A DNA stretch of 64,000 bases from Pedobacter sp. WC2423 (GTDB lineage Bacteria > Bacteroidota > Bacteroidia > Sphingobacteriales > Sphingobacteriaceae): NCBI RefSeq assembly GCF_040822065.1, contig NZ_CP162005.1:2666001-2730000 (forward strand). Direction: 5' to 3'. Position numbers and translations under genes: made by a program. Positions 52,615 to 61,771 of the stretch are shown here, piece after piece. A model generated the notes under the pieces. It had not been told where the DNA came from. It saw nothing but the letters and a program-made list of their open reading frames with translations, and did not search any database. Within the stretch, counting starts at the first letter, position 1, and the number at the start of each line of letters is the position of its first letter.

Positions 52615-54093
52615 ATGACTCCCGCCATACTTTTATCCTTTCTGTTAGGATATTTTGCTCTTTTAATAGGAGTAGCCTATTTCACCTCCAGGAACTCCTC
52701 TGACAACGCCTCATTTTTTATTGCGAACCGCAATTCAAAATGGTATCTGGTAGCCTTCGGAATGATTGGAACAGCCCTTTCGGGAGTAACTTTTATTTCT
52801 GTGCCCGGCGCAGTTGGCAAAGGTGAGTTTGGGTATTTCCAGTTTGTACTGGGTAACGCAGTAGGTTTCATCATTGTAGCCACCGTCCTTTTACCCCTTT
52901 ATTACCGGATGAACCTCATTTCCATTTATACGTATCTGGAAAGAAGGCTGGGTGCTTACAGTTATAAAACAGGCGCCGTAATCTTCCTGATTTCCAGAAC
53001 TATCGGATCTTCGTTCAGATTATACCTGGTGGCTATTGTACTCCAGAAATTTATTTTTGATGCCTGGAACATTCCTTTCTGGTTAACAATAGTACTCTGC
53101 CTGGTATTAATCTGGGTTTACACCCATAAAGGCGGCCTTAAAACTATTATCATCACCGATACACTGCAAACCGTATTTCTGCTGTTATCGGTCGTCCTTT
53201 CCATTATATTCATCGCAAAATCACTGCATCTGGATATAGCAGGCACTTTTGAAGCGGTAAAAAACAGCAGTTACTCCAAAATATTCTTCTGGGAAGATTT
53301 TCTGGGCAGCAAATCTCACTTCCTCAAACAGTTTTTAGGAGGTATTTTTGTTACCGTAGCCATGGTAGGGCTGGATCAGGATCTGATGCAAAAGAACCTG
53401 AGCATGAAAAGTATTGGAGAAGCACAAAAAAATATGTTCACTTTTACAGGGGTATTTGTAGTCATGAATATCTTTTTTCTGAGTGTAGGCGCTTTACTAT
53501 ACCTTTATGCTGCAAATAATGGCATAGCAGTTGCTGACTTAAAAACGCCGGATCATCTTTATCCTGAAATTGCTTTAAACCATTTAAATATCATTCCAGG
53601 GATTATTTTCATGCTGGGCTTAACGGCTGCAACATTTGCGACAACGGATTCTGCATTAACAGCCCTTACCACTTCTTTTTGTATGGACTTCCTGCATTTT
53701 GATAAAAAAGAAAATCAGAACGATCCTAAGCTGGTTACGCAGCGGCACTGGGTACATATTGGGTTTTCGGTCGTTATGGTTGCTGTAATCCTGGTATTTA
53801 AAGCAATTAATGATGATTCTGTAGTCAATTCAATATTTACCGCAGCAGGTTATACTTATGGCCCGCTGTTAGGTTTATTTGCTTTCGGGATGCTGACAAA
53901 GAAAGCAGTTGCAGATAAATTAGTACCTTATCTGTGTATTGCATCCCCTGTGTTGTGTTTTGTGATCAATACACACAGTATAAAATGGTTTGGCTATGCA
54001 ATGAGCTTTGAGCTGATTGTGCTAAACGGTTTGATTACATTTTTACTACTTTGGGTTACCGGAAGAAATACGGCTGACCAAACTAAATTTTAA
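52615..54093 (+). CDS. Sodium:solute symporter family transporter
   Basis: This 492-residue inner-membrane transporter of the SSS family has about 13 TM helices. The start AILLSFLLGYFALLIGVAYF, then NRNSKWYLVAFGMIGTALSG (SSS signature region) and GLTAATFATTDSALTALTTS (Na+ site Ser/Thr) are characteristic. The solute cannot be told; Bacteroidota members often carry sugars, sialic acid or amino acids. It is divergent from recR and 18 bp before the LOG gene, so the two may be cotranscribed. Confidence 0.92.
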   Translation: MTPAILLSFLLGYFALLIGVAYFTSRNSSDNASFFIANRNSKWYLVAFGMIGTALSGVTFISVPGAVGKGEFGYFQFVLGNAVGFIIVATVLLPLYYRMNLISIYTYLERRLGAYSYKTGAVIFLISRTIGSSFRLYLVAIVLQKFIFDAWNIPFWLTIVLCLVLIWVYTHKGGLKTIIITDTLQTVFLLLSVVLSIIFIAKSLHLDIAGTFEAVKNSSYSKIFFWEDFLGSKSHFLKQFLGGIFVTVAMVGLDQDLMQKNLSMKSIGEAQKNMFTFTGVFVVMNIFFLSVGALLYLYAANNGIAVADLKTPDHLYPEIALNHLNIIPGIIFMLGLTAATFATTDSALTALTTSFCMDFLHFDKKENQNDPKLVTQRHWVHIGFSVVMVAVILVFKAINDDSVVNSIFTAAGYTYGPLLGLFAFGMLTKKAVADKLVPYLCIASPVLCFVINTHSIKWFGYAMSFELIVLNGLITFLLLWVTGRNTADQTKF

Positions 54094-54111
54094 AATATAA
54101 ATAAGCATAAA

Positions 54112-54819
54112 ATGACGAGTGAAGAGAAAATAAGAAGCGCTTTTGAAAACAAAAACTGGCAGGAGATCAAAGTAACCGACTCATGGCAGATCTTTAAAAT
54201 AATGGCTGAATTTGTAGATGGCTTTGAGAAGCTGGCTAAAATTGGCCCCTGTGTATCTATTTTTGGTTCTGCAAGAACTGCTGAAACGAATAAATATTAC
54301 CAGATGGCGGTAGATTGCGGTAAGTTGCTGACTGACCGCGGTTATGGTGTAATTACAGGTGGTGGCCCTGGTATTATGGAAGCTGGTAATAAAGGTGCCC
54401 ATACGAATGGAGGAAAATCTGTAGGATTGAATATTGACCTGCCTTTTGAGCAGTTCCACAATAAATATGTTGACCACAACAAATTACTGCAATTCGATTA
54501 CTTCTTTGTAAGAAAAGTAATGTTCATGAAATATTCACAGGGATTTATCGTATTACCTGGTGGAATGGGAACAATGGATGAATTGTTTGAAGCGATTACA
54601 TTAATCCAAACTGGTAAAATTGCCCGTTTCCCTATCGTATTGTTAGGTAAGGATTACTGGGGCGGATTAATTGACTGGATCAAAAATACCATGTTAGAGA
54701 AAGAACATAATATCCATGCAGAAGATTTAAATCTGTTCAGATTAGCAGATACCGCTGAGGAAGCAACGGAACATATCTTCAGATTCTATGATAAATACGT
54801 TCTGAAACCTAATTTCTAG
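54112..54819 (+). CDS. LOG family (TIGR00730 Rossmann-fold) protein
   Basis: This 235-residue protein with the lysine-decarboxylase-like Rossmann fold shows VSIFGSARTAETNKYYQMAV, GYGVITGGGPGIMEAGNKGA and the signature PGGMGTMDELFEAITLIQTG (PGGxGTxxE). Proven members are nucleotide 5'-monophosphate phosphoribohydrolases (cytokinin-activating LOG or PpnN-like). In a non-plant-specific bacterium the role is probably nucleotide turnover. It has an extra ~40-residue helical N terminus. Confidence 0.9.
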   Translation: MTSEEKIRSAFENKNWQEIKVTDSWQIFKIMAEFVDGFEKLAKIGPCVSIFGSARTAETNKYYQMAVDCGKLLTDRGYGVITGGGPGIMEAGNKGAHTNGGKSVGLNIDLPFEQFHNKYVDHNKLLQFDYFFVRKVMFMKYSQGFIVLPGGMGTMDELFEAITLIQTGKIARFPIVLLGKDYWGGLIDWIKNTMLEKEHNIHAEDLNLFRLADTAEEATEHIFRFYDKYVLKPNF

Positions 54820-54832
54820 GCTGATATTTAGC

Positions 54833-54856
54833 AGGGGTTAGAGATGACTAACCCCT
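54833..54856. terminator. Small hairpin between convergent LOG and DUF502 genes
   Basis: AGGGGTTAG (54833-54841) pairs perfectly with CTAACCCCT (54848-54856) around 6 nt. It overlaps the DUF502 stop codon and lacks a T run, so it is a weak terminator at best. Confidence 0.35.
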
Positions 54857-55428
54857 CCTGATACCACTAATTTCATCGCATCAGCAGCATTCATATTTAA
54901 TTCTTTGATTTTATCTTTAGAAATGACGCAAACCTGTCCTGCAAAAGAGTAAGAGAAAGGAAAATAAACTATACAATCTCCGGGTAAGCCAATAGACGAC
55001 AGATCATTCTGCGTCATAAAGCCAATTCTCTTAATATCCGCGGTCATTTCTACCAAAACAGGATGATTAAATTTCTTTTCATCTCCAACAAATGCTTCAG
55101 TAAGATCTTTAATAGAAGAATAAATAAAATTCAGCCCGGGTAATCTGTTCATCCAGCGGTTGAACCAGTTGTACATAGGCTCAGTTACAAAATTGGTCAC
55201 AAATATTCCCGCAGCCAGAATTAACGCAATAACCAGCGCAAGCCCCAGGCCTGGAATATTCCTGCTTTCTCCTGTTCTCGGGTCAACTCCCAGAATATTA
55301 TTGACATTCAGCCAGCTATCAACGGTGGTAACTGCCCAAATGACAATGTAAATACTTAAAGCTATAGGCAATACAATCAATAACCCCTTAATGAGGTAAT
55401 TTAACAGTGCCTTCCCAATCTTATTCAT
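54838..55428 (-). CDS. DUF502 family membrane protein
   Basis: This 196-residue protein has two TM helices (LLNYLIKGLLIVLPIALSIY; GLGLALVIALILAAGIFVTN) and a soluble C-terminal domain with FIYSSIKDLTEAFVGDEKKF and GLPGDCIVYFPFSYSFAGQV. This is the DUF502 pattern found widely in bacteria; the function is unknown but probably tied to the envelope. It is downstream of murF-alr by 9 bp and likely cotranscribed with it. Confidence 0.9.
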   Translation of the reverse strand: MNKIGKALLNYLIKGLLIVLPIALSIYIVIWAVTTVDSWLNVNNILGVDPRTGESRNIPGLGLALVIALILAAGIFVTNFVTEPMYNWFNRWMNRLPGLNFIYSSIKDLTEAFVGDEKKFNHPVLVEMTADIKRIGFMTQNDLSSIGLPGDCIVYFPFSYSFAGQVCVISKDKIKELNMNAADAMKLVVSGGVSHL

Positions 55429-55437
55429 AACACAAAA

Positions 55438-57897
55438 CTACTCATAAAAATAGATGCGTTTTACCCTTTGAGATATATTTGTTAAAATCTCATAGGGAAT
55501 AGTATTAATTTGTTTCGCTAAATCGTCAACCGTCAGCTCATTATTGAAAATAATGACTTCATCGCCAGTTTTAGCATCCAGTCCGGTAACATCCAGCATA
55601 CACATGTCCATGGCAATTGTACCGATTACCGGGGCCAGTTTACCGTTGACCAGCATCTTCCCTGTTCCATTGCCGAAAGACCTGCGGTAACCATCTGCAT
55701 AACCTATTTTGACGGTTGCTGTAGTGCCCCCTTCGGGTAAAACTCCCCATCGGCCATAACCGATAGTATCCTTTGGTCCTACTGTCTTTATTTGCGTAAT
55801 TGTGGTTTTTAAAACTGCTACGGTATGCAGTCCGCTCTTATCTGCGAGCCCACTGTCAAATCCATATAAACCTATACCTATTCTGACCATATCCAATTGT
55901 GCTTCCGGATGCCTGGTGATCGCTGAAGTATTAGAAATATGCTGTATAAAGTTATAACCCAATCCTTTGCGCAGAGCTCCGCTAAGGTGCAGATAGGTTT
56001 TAAGCTGATAACCTGTAAATTCATCATGCTTTGGGTCTTCACTCGCTGCAAGATGAGAAAATGCAGACATTACCTGGAGCTTTTTCGTCTGGTTTAGCAG
56101 AGGTAATAATTCTGGCAGATCTGGTTCTTCAAATCCTAATCTATGCATTCCTGTATCAATCTTAATATGCACTGGATAAGCAGTTTGCGTATCGGGTAAG
56201 AAAGCAACGAATGCTTTCAGAATGTCAAGGTTATAAAGCTCAGGTTCCAGTTTATACTTCAGAATTGCCTCGAAAGCAAATGGCTCAGGACTCATCACCA
56301 TAATCGGCAAGGTAATTCCTGCTTTTCTGAGTGCAATTCCTTCATCTGTATAGGCTACAGCAAGATAATCTACTTTATGGTATTGTAATAAATTGGCAAT
56401 TTCAAAACTTCCGCTGCCATAAGAGAAGGCTTTCACCATCGCCATTACTTTGACACCGGGTGCTAATTTTGATTTATAAAATTTCAGGTTGCTGGCTAAT
56501 GCGTTTAAATCAATCTCCATCACTGTTCCATGAACTTTTTGTGTCAGGAGTTTACTGATCCGTTCAAATTCAAATCGCCTTGCTCCTTTAACCAGGATTG
56601 TTTCACTGTTAAAAGTTATTTCAGTAAATTTTTGAATGAACTCTTCTGTACTTTCATAAAATGATTTTGATAAATCAAACATAGAGGCAAATGCACTGAT
56701 ATGAGGCCCTATGCCGATCAGCCTGTCCACTTGCTTTTGTTTAAGTAAGGCCGCAATTTCAGTATAGAGTTCCGGATCTGTTTTTCCCGTTTCAGGTAAA
56801 TCTGATAAAATCAGCGTTTTCAGCGGATGCTGGTTTTGCTGATTCAGGAAATCAAGAGCTATAGCCAGTGAAGAAATATCAGCGCTATAGGAATCATCAA
56901 TAATAGAACATTGATTGATTCCATTTTTTAATTCCAGACGCATGTTGACGGCTGTCAGATGTTCTAAACGAATATCAGCTTGTTCTGGAGTGTATCCGAG
57001 AGCTAATAAGGCAGCCCAGCAGATAATTCCGTTTTCTACTGATGCACGGTCACCAAAAGGAAGCAGGCATTCGATTTCTTCTCCTTTGTAAAGTGCTTTC
57101 ACATAGCTTTTTCCATTTATTGGTTCAACAAACAGGATAGACAAATCTGCTTCAGTTTTTGTACTCCAGGAAAATTGCTGCTCACCTGGCAGTTCATCAG
57201 CAGTTATATTTCCAGTATAATCCGGACTGTAAATAAATAGTCTGACGTCTTTGAAGAGCTTCAATTTCTCTTTCAGTTTTTCTTCCTGGGAAGTAAATCC
57301 TTCGGCATGGGCTTCTCCTATATTTGTCAGGATACCAATTGTTGGCTGTATAATTTGAGCCAGCTGCTGCATTTCTCCATTTTTAGAAATACCAGCTTCA
57401 AAGATTGCAAGTGTATGATCCTGATGAATCTGCCAGACAGAAAGGGGTACACCCAGCTGAGAGTTAAAGCTTTTTGGGCTCCTGACAATCTGGAAGTCTG
57501 CTGATAGTAACTGGTATAACCACTCTTTAACGATAGTTTTTCCGTTACTTCCTGTAATCGCGATCACTTCCAGGCCAAATGATTTGCGGTGGTTTATTGC
57601 GATGAGCTGTAAGGCAGCCTGCACGTTGTCTGCTAAAAGAAAATTAGCGTCAGGAAATTTCTCCTGGTATCCGGCTTTACTCACTACAAAGTTCTTAATA
57701 CCATTGGCATAGGCTTCTGCAATAAATTCATGTCCGTCTCTGGCTGCTGATAGCGCAAAAAACAAAGAGGTTTCCGGGCTGATTACGACACGGCTGTCTA
57801 TAAGGAGGCTATTAATTAAAGCGGGATGTTTTAATTCGAAGGATTTTATATTTAAAAGTTCAGCTAACTGCTGAATGGTATAGTTTATTTCACTCAT
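55438..57897 (-). CDS. Bifunctional UDP-MurNAc-tripeptide:D-Ala-D-Ala ligase / alanine racemase
   Basis: This 819-residue fusion typical of Bacteroidota combines two steps of peptidoglycan precursor synthesis. The N-terminal ~450 residues are MurF, with P-loop AITGSNGKTIVKEWLYQLLS, GTP-like LTNIGEAHAEGFTSQEEKLK and SIIDDSYSADISSLAIALDF. The C-terminal ~370 residues are Alr, with the PLP Lys in VMAMVKAFSYGSGSFEIANL and HIKIDTGMHRLGFEEPDLPE, and a catalytic Tyr in IKTVGPKDTIGYGRWGVLPE. It supplies D-Ala and adds D-Ala-D-Ala to the muropeptide. It is expressed with DUF502. Confidence 0.95.
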   Translation of the reverse strand: MSEINYTIQQLAELLNIKSFELKHPALINSLLIDSRVVISPETSLFFALSAARDGHEFIAEAYANGIKNFVVSKAGYQEKFPDANFLLADNVQAALQLIAINHRKSFGLEVIAITGSNGKTIVKEWLYQLLSADFQIVRSPKSFNSQLGVPLSVWQIHQDHTLAIFEAGISKNGEMQQLAQIIQPTIGILTNIGEAHAEGFTSQEEKLKEKLKLFKDVRLFIYSPDYTGNITADELPGEQQFSWSTKTEADLSILFVEPINGKSYVKALYKGEEIECLLPFGDRASVENGIICWAALLALGYTPEQADIRLEHLTAVNMRLELKNGINQCSIIDDSYSADISSLAIALDFLNQQNQHPLKTLILSDLPETGKTDPELYTEIAALLKQKQVDRLIGIGPHISAFASMFDLSKSFYESTEEFIQKFTEITFNSETILVKGARRFEFERISKLLTQKVHGTVMEIDLNALASNLKFYKSKLAPGVKVMAMVKAFSYGSGSFEIANLLQYHKVDYLAVAYTDEGIALRKAGITLPIMVMSPEPFAFEAILKYKLEPELYNLDILKAFVAFLPDTQTAYPVHIKIDTGMHRLGFEEPDLPELLPLLNQTKKLQVMSAFSHLAASEDPKHDEFTGYQLKTYLHLSGALRKGLGYNFIQHISNTSAITRHPEAQLDMVRIGIGLYGFDSGLADKSGLHTVAVLKTTITQIKTVGPKDTIGYGRWGVLPEGGTTATVKIGYADGYRRSFGNGTGKMLVNGKLAPVIGTIAMDMCMLDVTGLDAKTGDEVIIFNNELTVDDLAKQINTIPYEILTNISQRVKRIYFYE

Positions 57898-58034
57898 TGA
57901 TCCGAATACTAGAATGGGATAAAGTTAAACTTTTCTAAGAACCTGATCGGTTTAGTTTATCGCTTATTTGTAAACGGGCTGTAATAAATAATGCGGATAT
58001 TTGCAGTGTCAGCTATATAAAACTGTAATTCGTA

Positions 58035-58520
58035 TTGGAAAAAGAATATTCAAAACCGGCACTGGATAAAAGAACCGCTTTAGTTAAAGCAGAAAGTTAC
58101 TGTGCTTATCAGGAGCGTGCGCAACAGGAAATCAGAAATAAGCTTTACGATTGGGGATTGCACCATGATGAGGTCGAAGAAGTGATTACAGAACTTATCC
58201 TGAATAACTTTCTGAATGAGGAACGGTTTGCGATGGCGTATGTGTCTGGTAAGTTTAACATCAAGAAATGGGGTAAGGTGAAGATCAAACAGGGCCTTAA
58301 ATTGAAAAAGATTCCGGAGAAAATGATTTTAAAGGCACTTAATTCTATTGATTATGATGATTATTTAAAAACTATCCTCGCTGCTGCTGAAAAGAAATCA
58401 GCAGTTTTAATAGAGAAAGATGCCTATAAGAGGAAATATAAGCTGATTACCTACCTTATGGGGAAGGGCTTTGAAAATAATTTGATTTCTGAAGTACTGA
58501 AGGACAATAACTTAAGTTAA
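58035..58520 (+). CDS. recX: RecX-family regulatory protein
   Basis: This 161-residue regulator of RecA is built of three-helix repeats. Visible motifs are AYQERAQQEIRNKLYDWGLH, NNFLNEERFAMAYVSGKFNI, KKWGKVKIKQGLKLKKIPEK and KRKYKLITYLMGKGFENNLI. RecX inhibits RecA filament growth. The best start is TTG at 58035, as no ATG or GTG lies in a better place. It is divergent from murF-alr. Confidence 0.9.
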   Translation: MEKEYSKPALDKRTALVKAESYCAYQERAQQEIRNKLYDWGLHHDEVEEVITELILNNFLNEERFAMAYVSGKFNIKKWGKVKIKQGLKLKKIPEKMILKALNSIDYDDYLKTILAAAEKKSAVLIEKDAYKRKYKLITYLMGKGFENNLISEVLKDNNLS

Positions 58521-58546
58521 TACCTGTTTTTTTTATTCAAAATAAC

Positions 58547-58576
58547 TTGACAGTAATATAAAAGTCCTTATATTTG
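58547..58576 (+). promoter_or_regulatory. Promoter of the tRNA array (TTG-N19-TATATTTG)
   Basis: TTG at 58547-58549, exactly 19 nt, then TATATTTG at 58569-58576 is a textbook Bacteroidota promoter. The first tRNA starts 80 nt downstream. Confidence 0.8.
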
Positions 58577-58656
58577 CAATCCCAAACGGAAACAAGGTAT
58601 ACAGTTTAAGCCTTGCGAATGTGACGGAAACATCGGATGATGTTGATAAAACCAAT

Positions 58657-58729
<73 letters not shown>

Positions 58730-58777
58730 CTAAGTGTCTTCTTTACCGGAAAGCATTTATTTAAAAGGTTAACACCT

Positions 58778-58862
58778 GCTCAGATGGTGGAACTGGTAGA
58801 CACGCAGGACTTAAAATCCTGTGACCTTAAAAGTCGTGCGGGTTCGATTCCCGCTCTGAGTA
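58778..58862 (+). tRNA. tRNA-Leu(TAA), copy 1
   Basis: This is a long-variable-arm tRNA. Acceptor GCTCAGA pairs with TCTGAGT (first pair G-T). The anticodon stem CAGGA/TCCTG holds loop CTTAAAA, anticodon TAA. The T-arm has GTTCGATTC. CCA is not encoded. Confidence 0.95.
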
Positions 58863-58905
58863 CTCACTGTATAAAGTTATACAGAACCGATAATACTATA
58901 CCAAT

Positions 58906-58978
<73 letters not shown>

Positions 58979-59025
58979 CTAAAGCCTTCTCTAAGAAGGT
59001 TTTTATTTTTAAAAGGTTAACACCT

Positions 59026-59110
59026 GCTCAGATGGTGGAACTGGTAGACACGCAGGACTTAAAATCCTGTGACCTTAAAAGTCGTGCGGGTTCGATTCCC
59101 GCTCTGAGTA
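59026..59110 (+). tRNA. tRNA-Leu(TAA), copy 2
   Basis: This 85-nt gene is identical to copy 1 and is preceded by the same AAAAGGTTAACACCT. Confidence 0.95.
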
Positions 59111-59114
59111 CTGG

Positions 59115-59154
59115 ACGGGAAAGATGTTGATTTTGCAACTCTTTCCCGTTTTTA
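59115..59154 (+). terminator. Rho-independent terminator of the tRNA array
   Basis: ACGGGAAAGA (59115-59124) pairs perfectly with TCTTTCCCGT (59140-59149) around 15 nt, then a T run. Confidence 0.85.
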
Positions 59155-59294
59155 TTTGCACGTAATTTTTTGTTACGCTGATAGCTAAGCTCCAATGCTT
59201 CACATTGAACATTTGTGTAACAATTTTGCTGATTATTAGCAATGTTTCATTTTCAAATATGTTTTCTTTGCTTCATCAACAAACAAAACCCTAT

Positions 59295-60053
59295 ATGAAA
59301 AAACAAAGCTCATTACAAGAAGTAACCAGGAAGGTTGCTCTTGGCACGTTTGCAATCATCATGCTTGCAGGCTCTACAATGTTAACAAGCTGTAAAAAAG
59401 AGGTAAATGCGGAGCCTGAGGAGAGCGCTGCCCCTACAGGTAAAGCAGCAGTCGAATCCTACCAATCAGGCACACATAATGGCTTCTTCTGGTCACTTTG
59501 GAAAAGCGATGGCGCTACCGGTACAGTTAATTATGCAAATGGTGCAGCCGGAAATTACAGCGTTAACTGGAACGGATTTAATGGTAATTTTACGTGCGGT
59601 AAAGGTTATCCTACTGGTTCCACCACCTACAAAATAGGATATAATCTTGCCAGTTATTCAAATACTGGTGGTGGTACTTTCGGCTGGTATGGATGGAGCA
59701 GAACCCCTTATTATGAGTATTATGTGAACGAAACATGGGGCAAAGAATCCCCTCATACCGGCACTTTCCTGGGCACTTTTGAGAGCGATGGTACAGGTTA
59801 TAATGTATGGACCCGTTTGATGCCAGGTAAAAATATTGATGGTGGTGATGGTTTCAGACAGATTTACAGCTCCAGAGTTACAAAAGCTCCTACCGGACAA
59901 AACCGCGTCATTACTTTTGCCAACCACTATAACAAATGGAAAAGCTTAGGATATACGCTTGGTCAGTTAAATATTCCGGCCATTATGGTTTCAGAGACAT
60001 GGGGATCTAATACCAGTGGCAATATTAACTGTACAATCTGGGCACAACAATAA
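59295..60053 (+). CDS. Glycoside hydrolase family 11 (xylanase-like) lipoprotein
   Basis: This protein is 252 residues from the ATG at 59295 (an upstream ATG at 59205 is unlikely). A lipoprotein signal ends in MLTSC (Cys33). The GH11 jelly-roll is clear: NGFFWSLWKSDGATGTVNYA, NYSVNWNGFNGNFTCGKGYP, then YGWSRTPYYEYYVNETWG with the nucleophile Glu141, TFANHYNKWKSLGYTLGQLN, and IMVSETWGSNTSG with the acid/base Glu234. It should be an endo-1,4-beta-xylanase anchored to the cell surface or periplasm. No other xylan genes are nearby. Confidence 0.88.
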   Translation: MKKQSSLQEVTRKVALGTFAIIMLAGSTMLTSCKKEVNAEPEESAAPTGKAAVESYQSGTHNGFFWSLWKSDGATGTVNYANGAAGNYSVNWNGFNGNFTCGKGYPTGSTTYKIGYNLASYSNTGGGTFGWYGWSRTPYYEYYVNETWGKESPHTGTFLGTFESDGTGYNVWTRLMPGKNIDGGDGFRQIYSSRVTKAPTGQNRVITFANHYNKWKSLGYTLGQLNIPAIMVSETWGSNTSGNINCTIWAQQ

Positions 60054-60071
60054 AGGCTGCTTTAAAAAATT

Positions 60072-60124
60072 AATACCATAAAAATACTGCCCGGCTTTTT
60101 GCCAGGCAGTATTTTTATGGTATT
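60072..60124. terminator. Very long hairpin after the GH11 gene
   Basis: Arms 60072-60091 and 60105-60124 are perfect reverse complements over 20 bp. One mismatch and an inner GGC/GCC (60093-60095, 60101-60103) around TTTTT extend the stem. T and A runs lie inside both arms, so it can terminate in either direction. Confidence 0.78.
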
Positions 60125-60180
60125 TCCTATCATTTACTTGAACTAAGAATACCTCTTTTAATATTGTTTAACAATTAATT

Positions 60181-60708
60181 ATGACGAGATCAACACTTTA
60201 TTTTCTTGCTTTTTCCATTTTTGCTCTTTCTGCCTGTGATTCACCGAATCGTAAAAACATAGCAGTAAATAAAAAATCACTTATCGGAAAATGGCATAGA
60301 TTTTCACTAGCCAATGGATATAGCGAATTTGATATTGATTCGCAATACATAGTTTTTTATAATCAGAAAGTTGGCCGGTTCAAGCTTCCTTATAAAATAG
60401 AAAATGATTCTTTAAAATACCTTACGAGTCAATATGTAGCTAAGCTTACCTACAAAGGAGACTCAGTACTTCTTGAAGGCAACGATAGTACTAAAGCCAC
60501 TTTACACAAATTTAAAGAACAGTCTATTCCTTTTAATACAATTCCTGAAGAAAAAGATTCTTTGTCATTTGCATCTTATATCACAAATTTCGATAAAAGA
60601 TTAATCCGGGAGTTTGAGAAAGCCGGGATAAAAATTTCTGATGGTATGGAAAAGACTGAAGAACCTGCATATCAGGGATTATTAAAAACAAAGATCAATA
60701 GTAAATAA
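60181..60708 (+). CDS. Hypothetical lipoprotein
   Basis: This 175-residue protein has a lipoprotein signal (MTRSTLYFLAFSIFALSAC, Cys19). The mature part begins SLIGKWHRFSLANGYSEFDI, a short beta-rich pattern like lipocalin-type or small periplasmic binding domains. The helical C terminus is YITNFDKRLIREFEKAGIKI. I do not recognise a family. It lies between two hairpins, the second at 60793, which probably ends its transcript. Confidence 0.7.
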   Translation: MTRSTLYFLAFSIFALSACDSPNRKNIAVNKKSLIGKWHRFSLANGYSEFDIDSQYIVFYNQKVGRFKLPYKIENDSLKYLTSQYVAKLTYKGDSVLLEGNDSTKATLHKFKEQSIPFNTIPEEKDSLSFASYITNFDKRLIREFEKAGIKISDGMEKTEEPAYQGLLKTKINSK

Positions 60709-60762
60709 ACCAGGCCCGCAAATAATATACATAGGTATTTCCATTCCTGGATATAGGTCTGG

Positions 60763-60820
60763 TTTGCAAATTCAAATCTATTTTTCGCTCTAAAACCTTC
60801 TTTAATGAAGGTTTTTTTTT
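60763..60820 (+). pseudogene. Relic of a tRNA-Gly 3' end with its terminator
   Basis: TTCAAATCTATTTTTCGCTC followed by TAAAACCTTC (to 60800) aligns with TTCGAATCTCGTCTTTCGCT and the flank of tRNA-Gly copy 2, with a few changes and one gap. The hairpin AAACCTTC/GAAGGTTT (60793-60800 / 60807-60814) and its T run match the hairpin after copy 2 and still form a terminator for the gene at 60181. The D and anticodon arms are absent. Confidence 0.6.
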
Positions 60821-60929
60821 GTTTTTACACAGATCGTAAAGTCAGTTAAAAAATTATGGTTTATAAAAAGTATCCGCGCTTACAAAGCCTGAGTAATTAT
60901 AACATTCTAAATAATCCGATTCTTTATTG

Positions 60930-61733
60930 CTATATTCTTGAAGGTGCCAGTCCGTATTTTTTCTTAAAAGCGAAAGAGAAGTGTGAAAGGTCCTCAAACC
61001 CGACCTCCAGATAGACATCCGAAACCGCTTTTCCTTTTTCTTTGATCAAATGATATGCTTCTTGTAATCTTCTTTGCTGTAACCACCTGCCTGGGGGAAT
61101 TTGATAAAGTTTTTCAAAATCTCTTTTAAAAGTAGCCAGGCTTCTTCCGGTTAAATAAGCAAACCTTTTCATCTCTACATTGAAGTGAAAATTCTTATTC
61201 ATAAAGGCTTCCAGATCTATTTTTCCCGGTTCTGTAAAATCGAATAAGGTATCAGCCAGTTCCGGATTAGTTTGCAACAGGATCAGCATAGCTTCTCTCA
61301 GTTTTAAGGACAATAGTTTTTGATTCTCTGGTTGTTTGAATTGATAAGGAAGAAGAGAATCCATATAACTTTTGTAAATTGGGTCGGGCTTTAATTCCTG
61401 AATAATCTCACTATTATGCTTTTTAACCTTATCATAACCATATTCAACACTAAAATCACGAAGCATTTGCTGGTCAAGACGAACCGATATCGATCTGAAT
61501 TCTCCATTTTCAGGTGGTATTTTAGTGAACTTAACCAGATTATTCCTTTTGCAGAACCGAAAATCACCTTCCTTAAAAATATGTGATTGGTGGCCATCAT
61601 TGATATGCAGGGTCCCGGAAATCTGATAAGTAAAAATATGTTCAGGTACGAACTGCTCCCCTTCCCTGCTTTTGGTAAAGTAGCAGGAATAGAGTATTTG
61701 GGTCAATTGATTAGCTTCTTCTTTCTGGAACAT
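60930..61733 (-). CDS. AraC-family transcriptional regulator
   Basis: This 267-residue protein has an N-terminal cupin-like sensing half (EHIFTYQISGTLHINDGHQS; FRFCKRNNLVKFTKIPPENG). The C-terminal half has two helix-turn-helix motifs (MKRFAYLTGRSLATFKRDFE; VSDVYLEVGFEDLSHFSFAF) and ends KKYGLAPSRI. It resembles ExsA-type regulators of Bacteroidota. It probably controls the SDR gene upstream, 38 bp away on the same strand. The ligand is unknown. Confidence 0.9.
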   Translation of the reverse strand: MFQKEEANQLTQILYSCYFTKSREGEQFVPEHIFTYQISGTLHINDGHQSHIFKEGDFRFCKRNNLVKFTKIPPENGEFRSISVRLDQQMLRDFSVEYGYDKVKKHNSEIIQELKPDPIYKSYMDSLLPYQFKQPENQKLLSLKLREAMLILLQTNPELADTLFDFTEPGKIDLEAFMNKNFHFNVEMKRFAYLTGRSLATFKRDFEKLYQIPPGRWLQQRRLQEAYHLIKEKGKAVSDVYLEVGFEDLSHFSFAFKKKYGLAPSRI

Positions 61734-61771
61734 ATCAAGCTCAAATATATAGGATTAAACAGGCTATTGGT

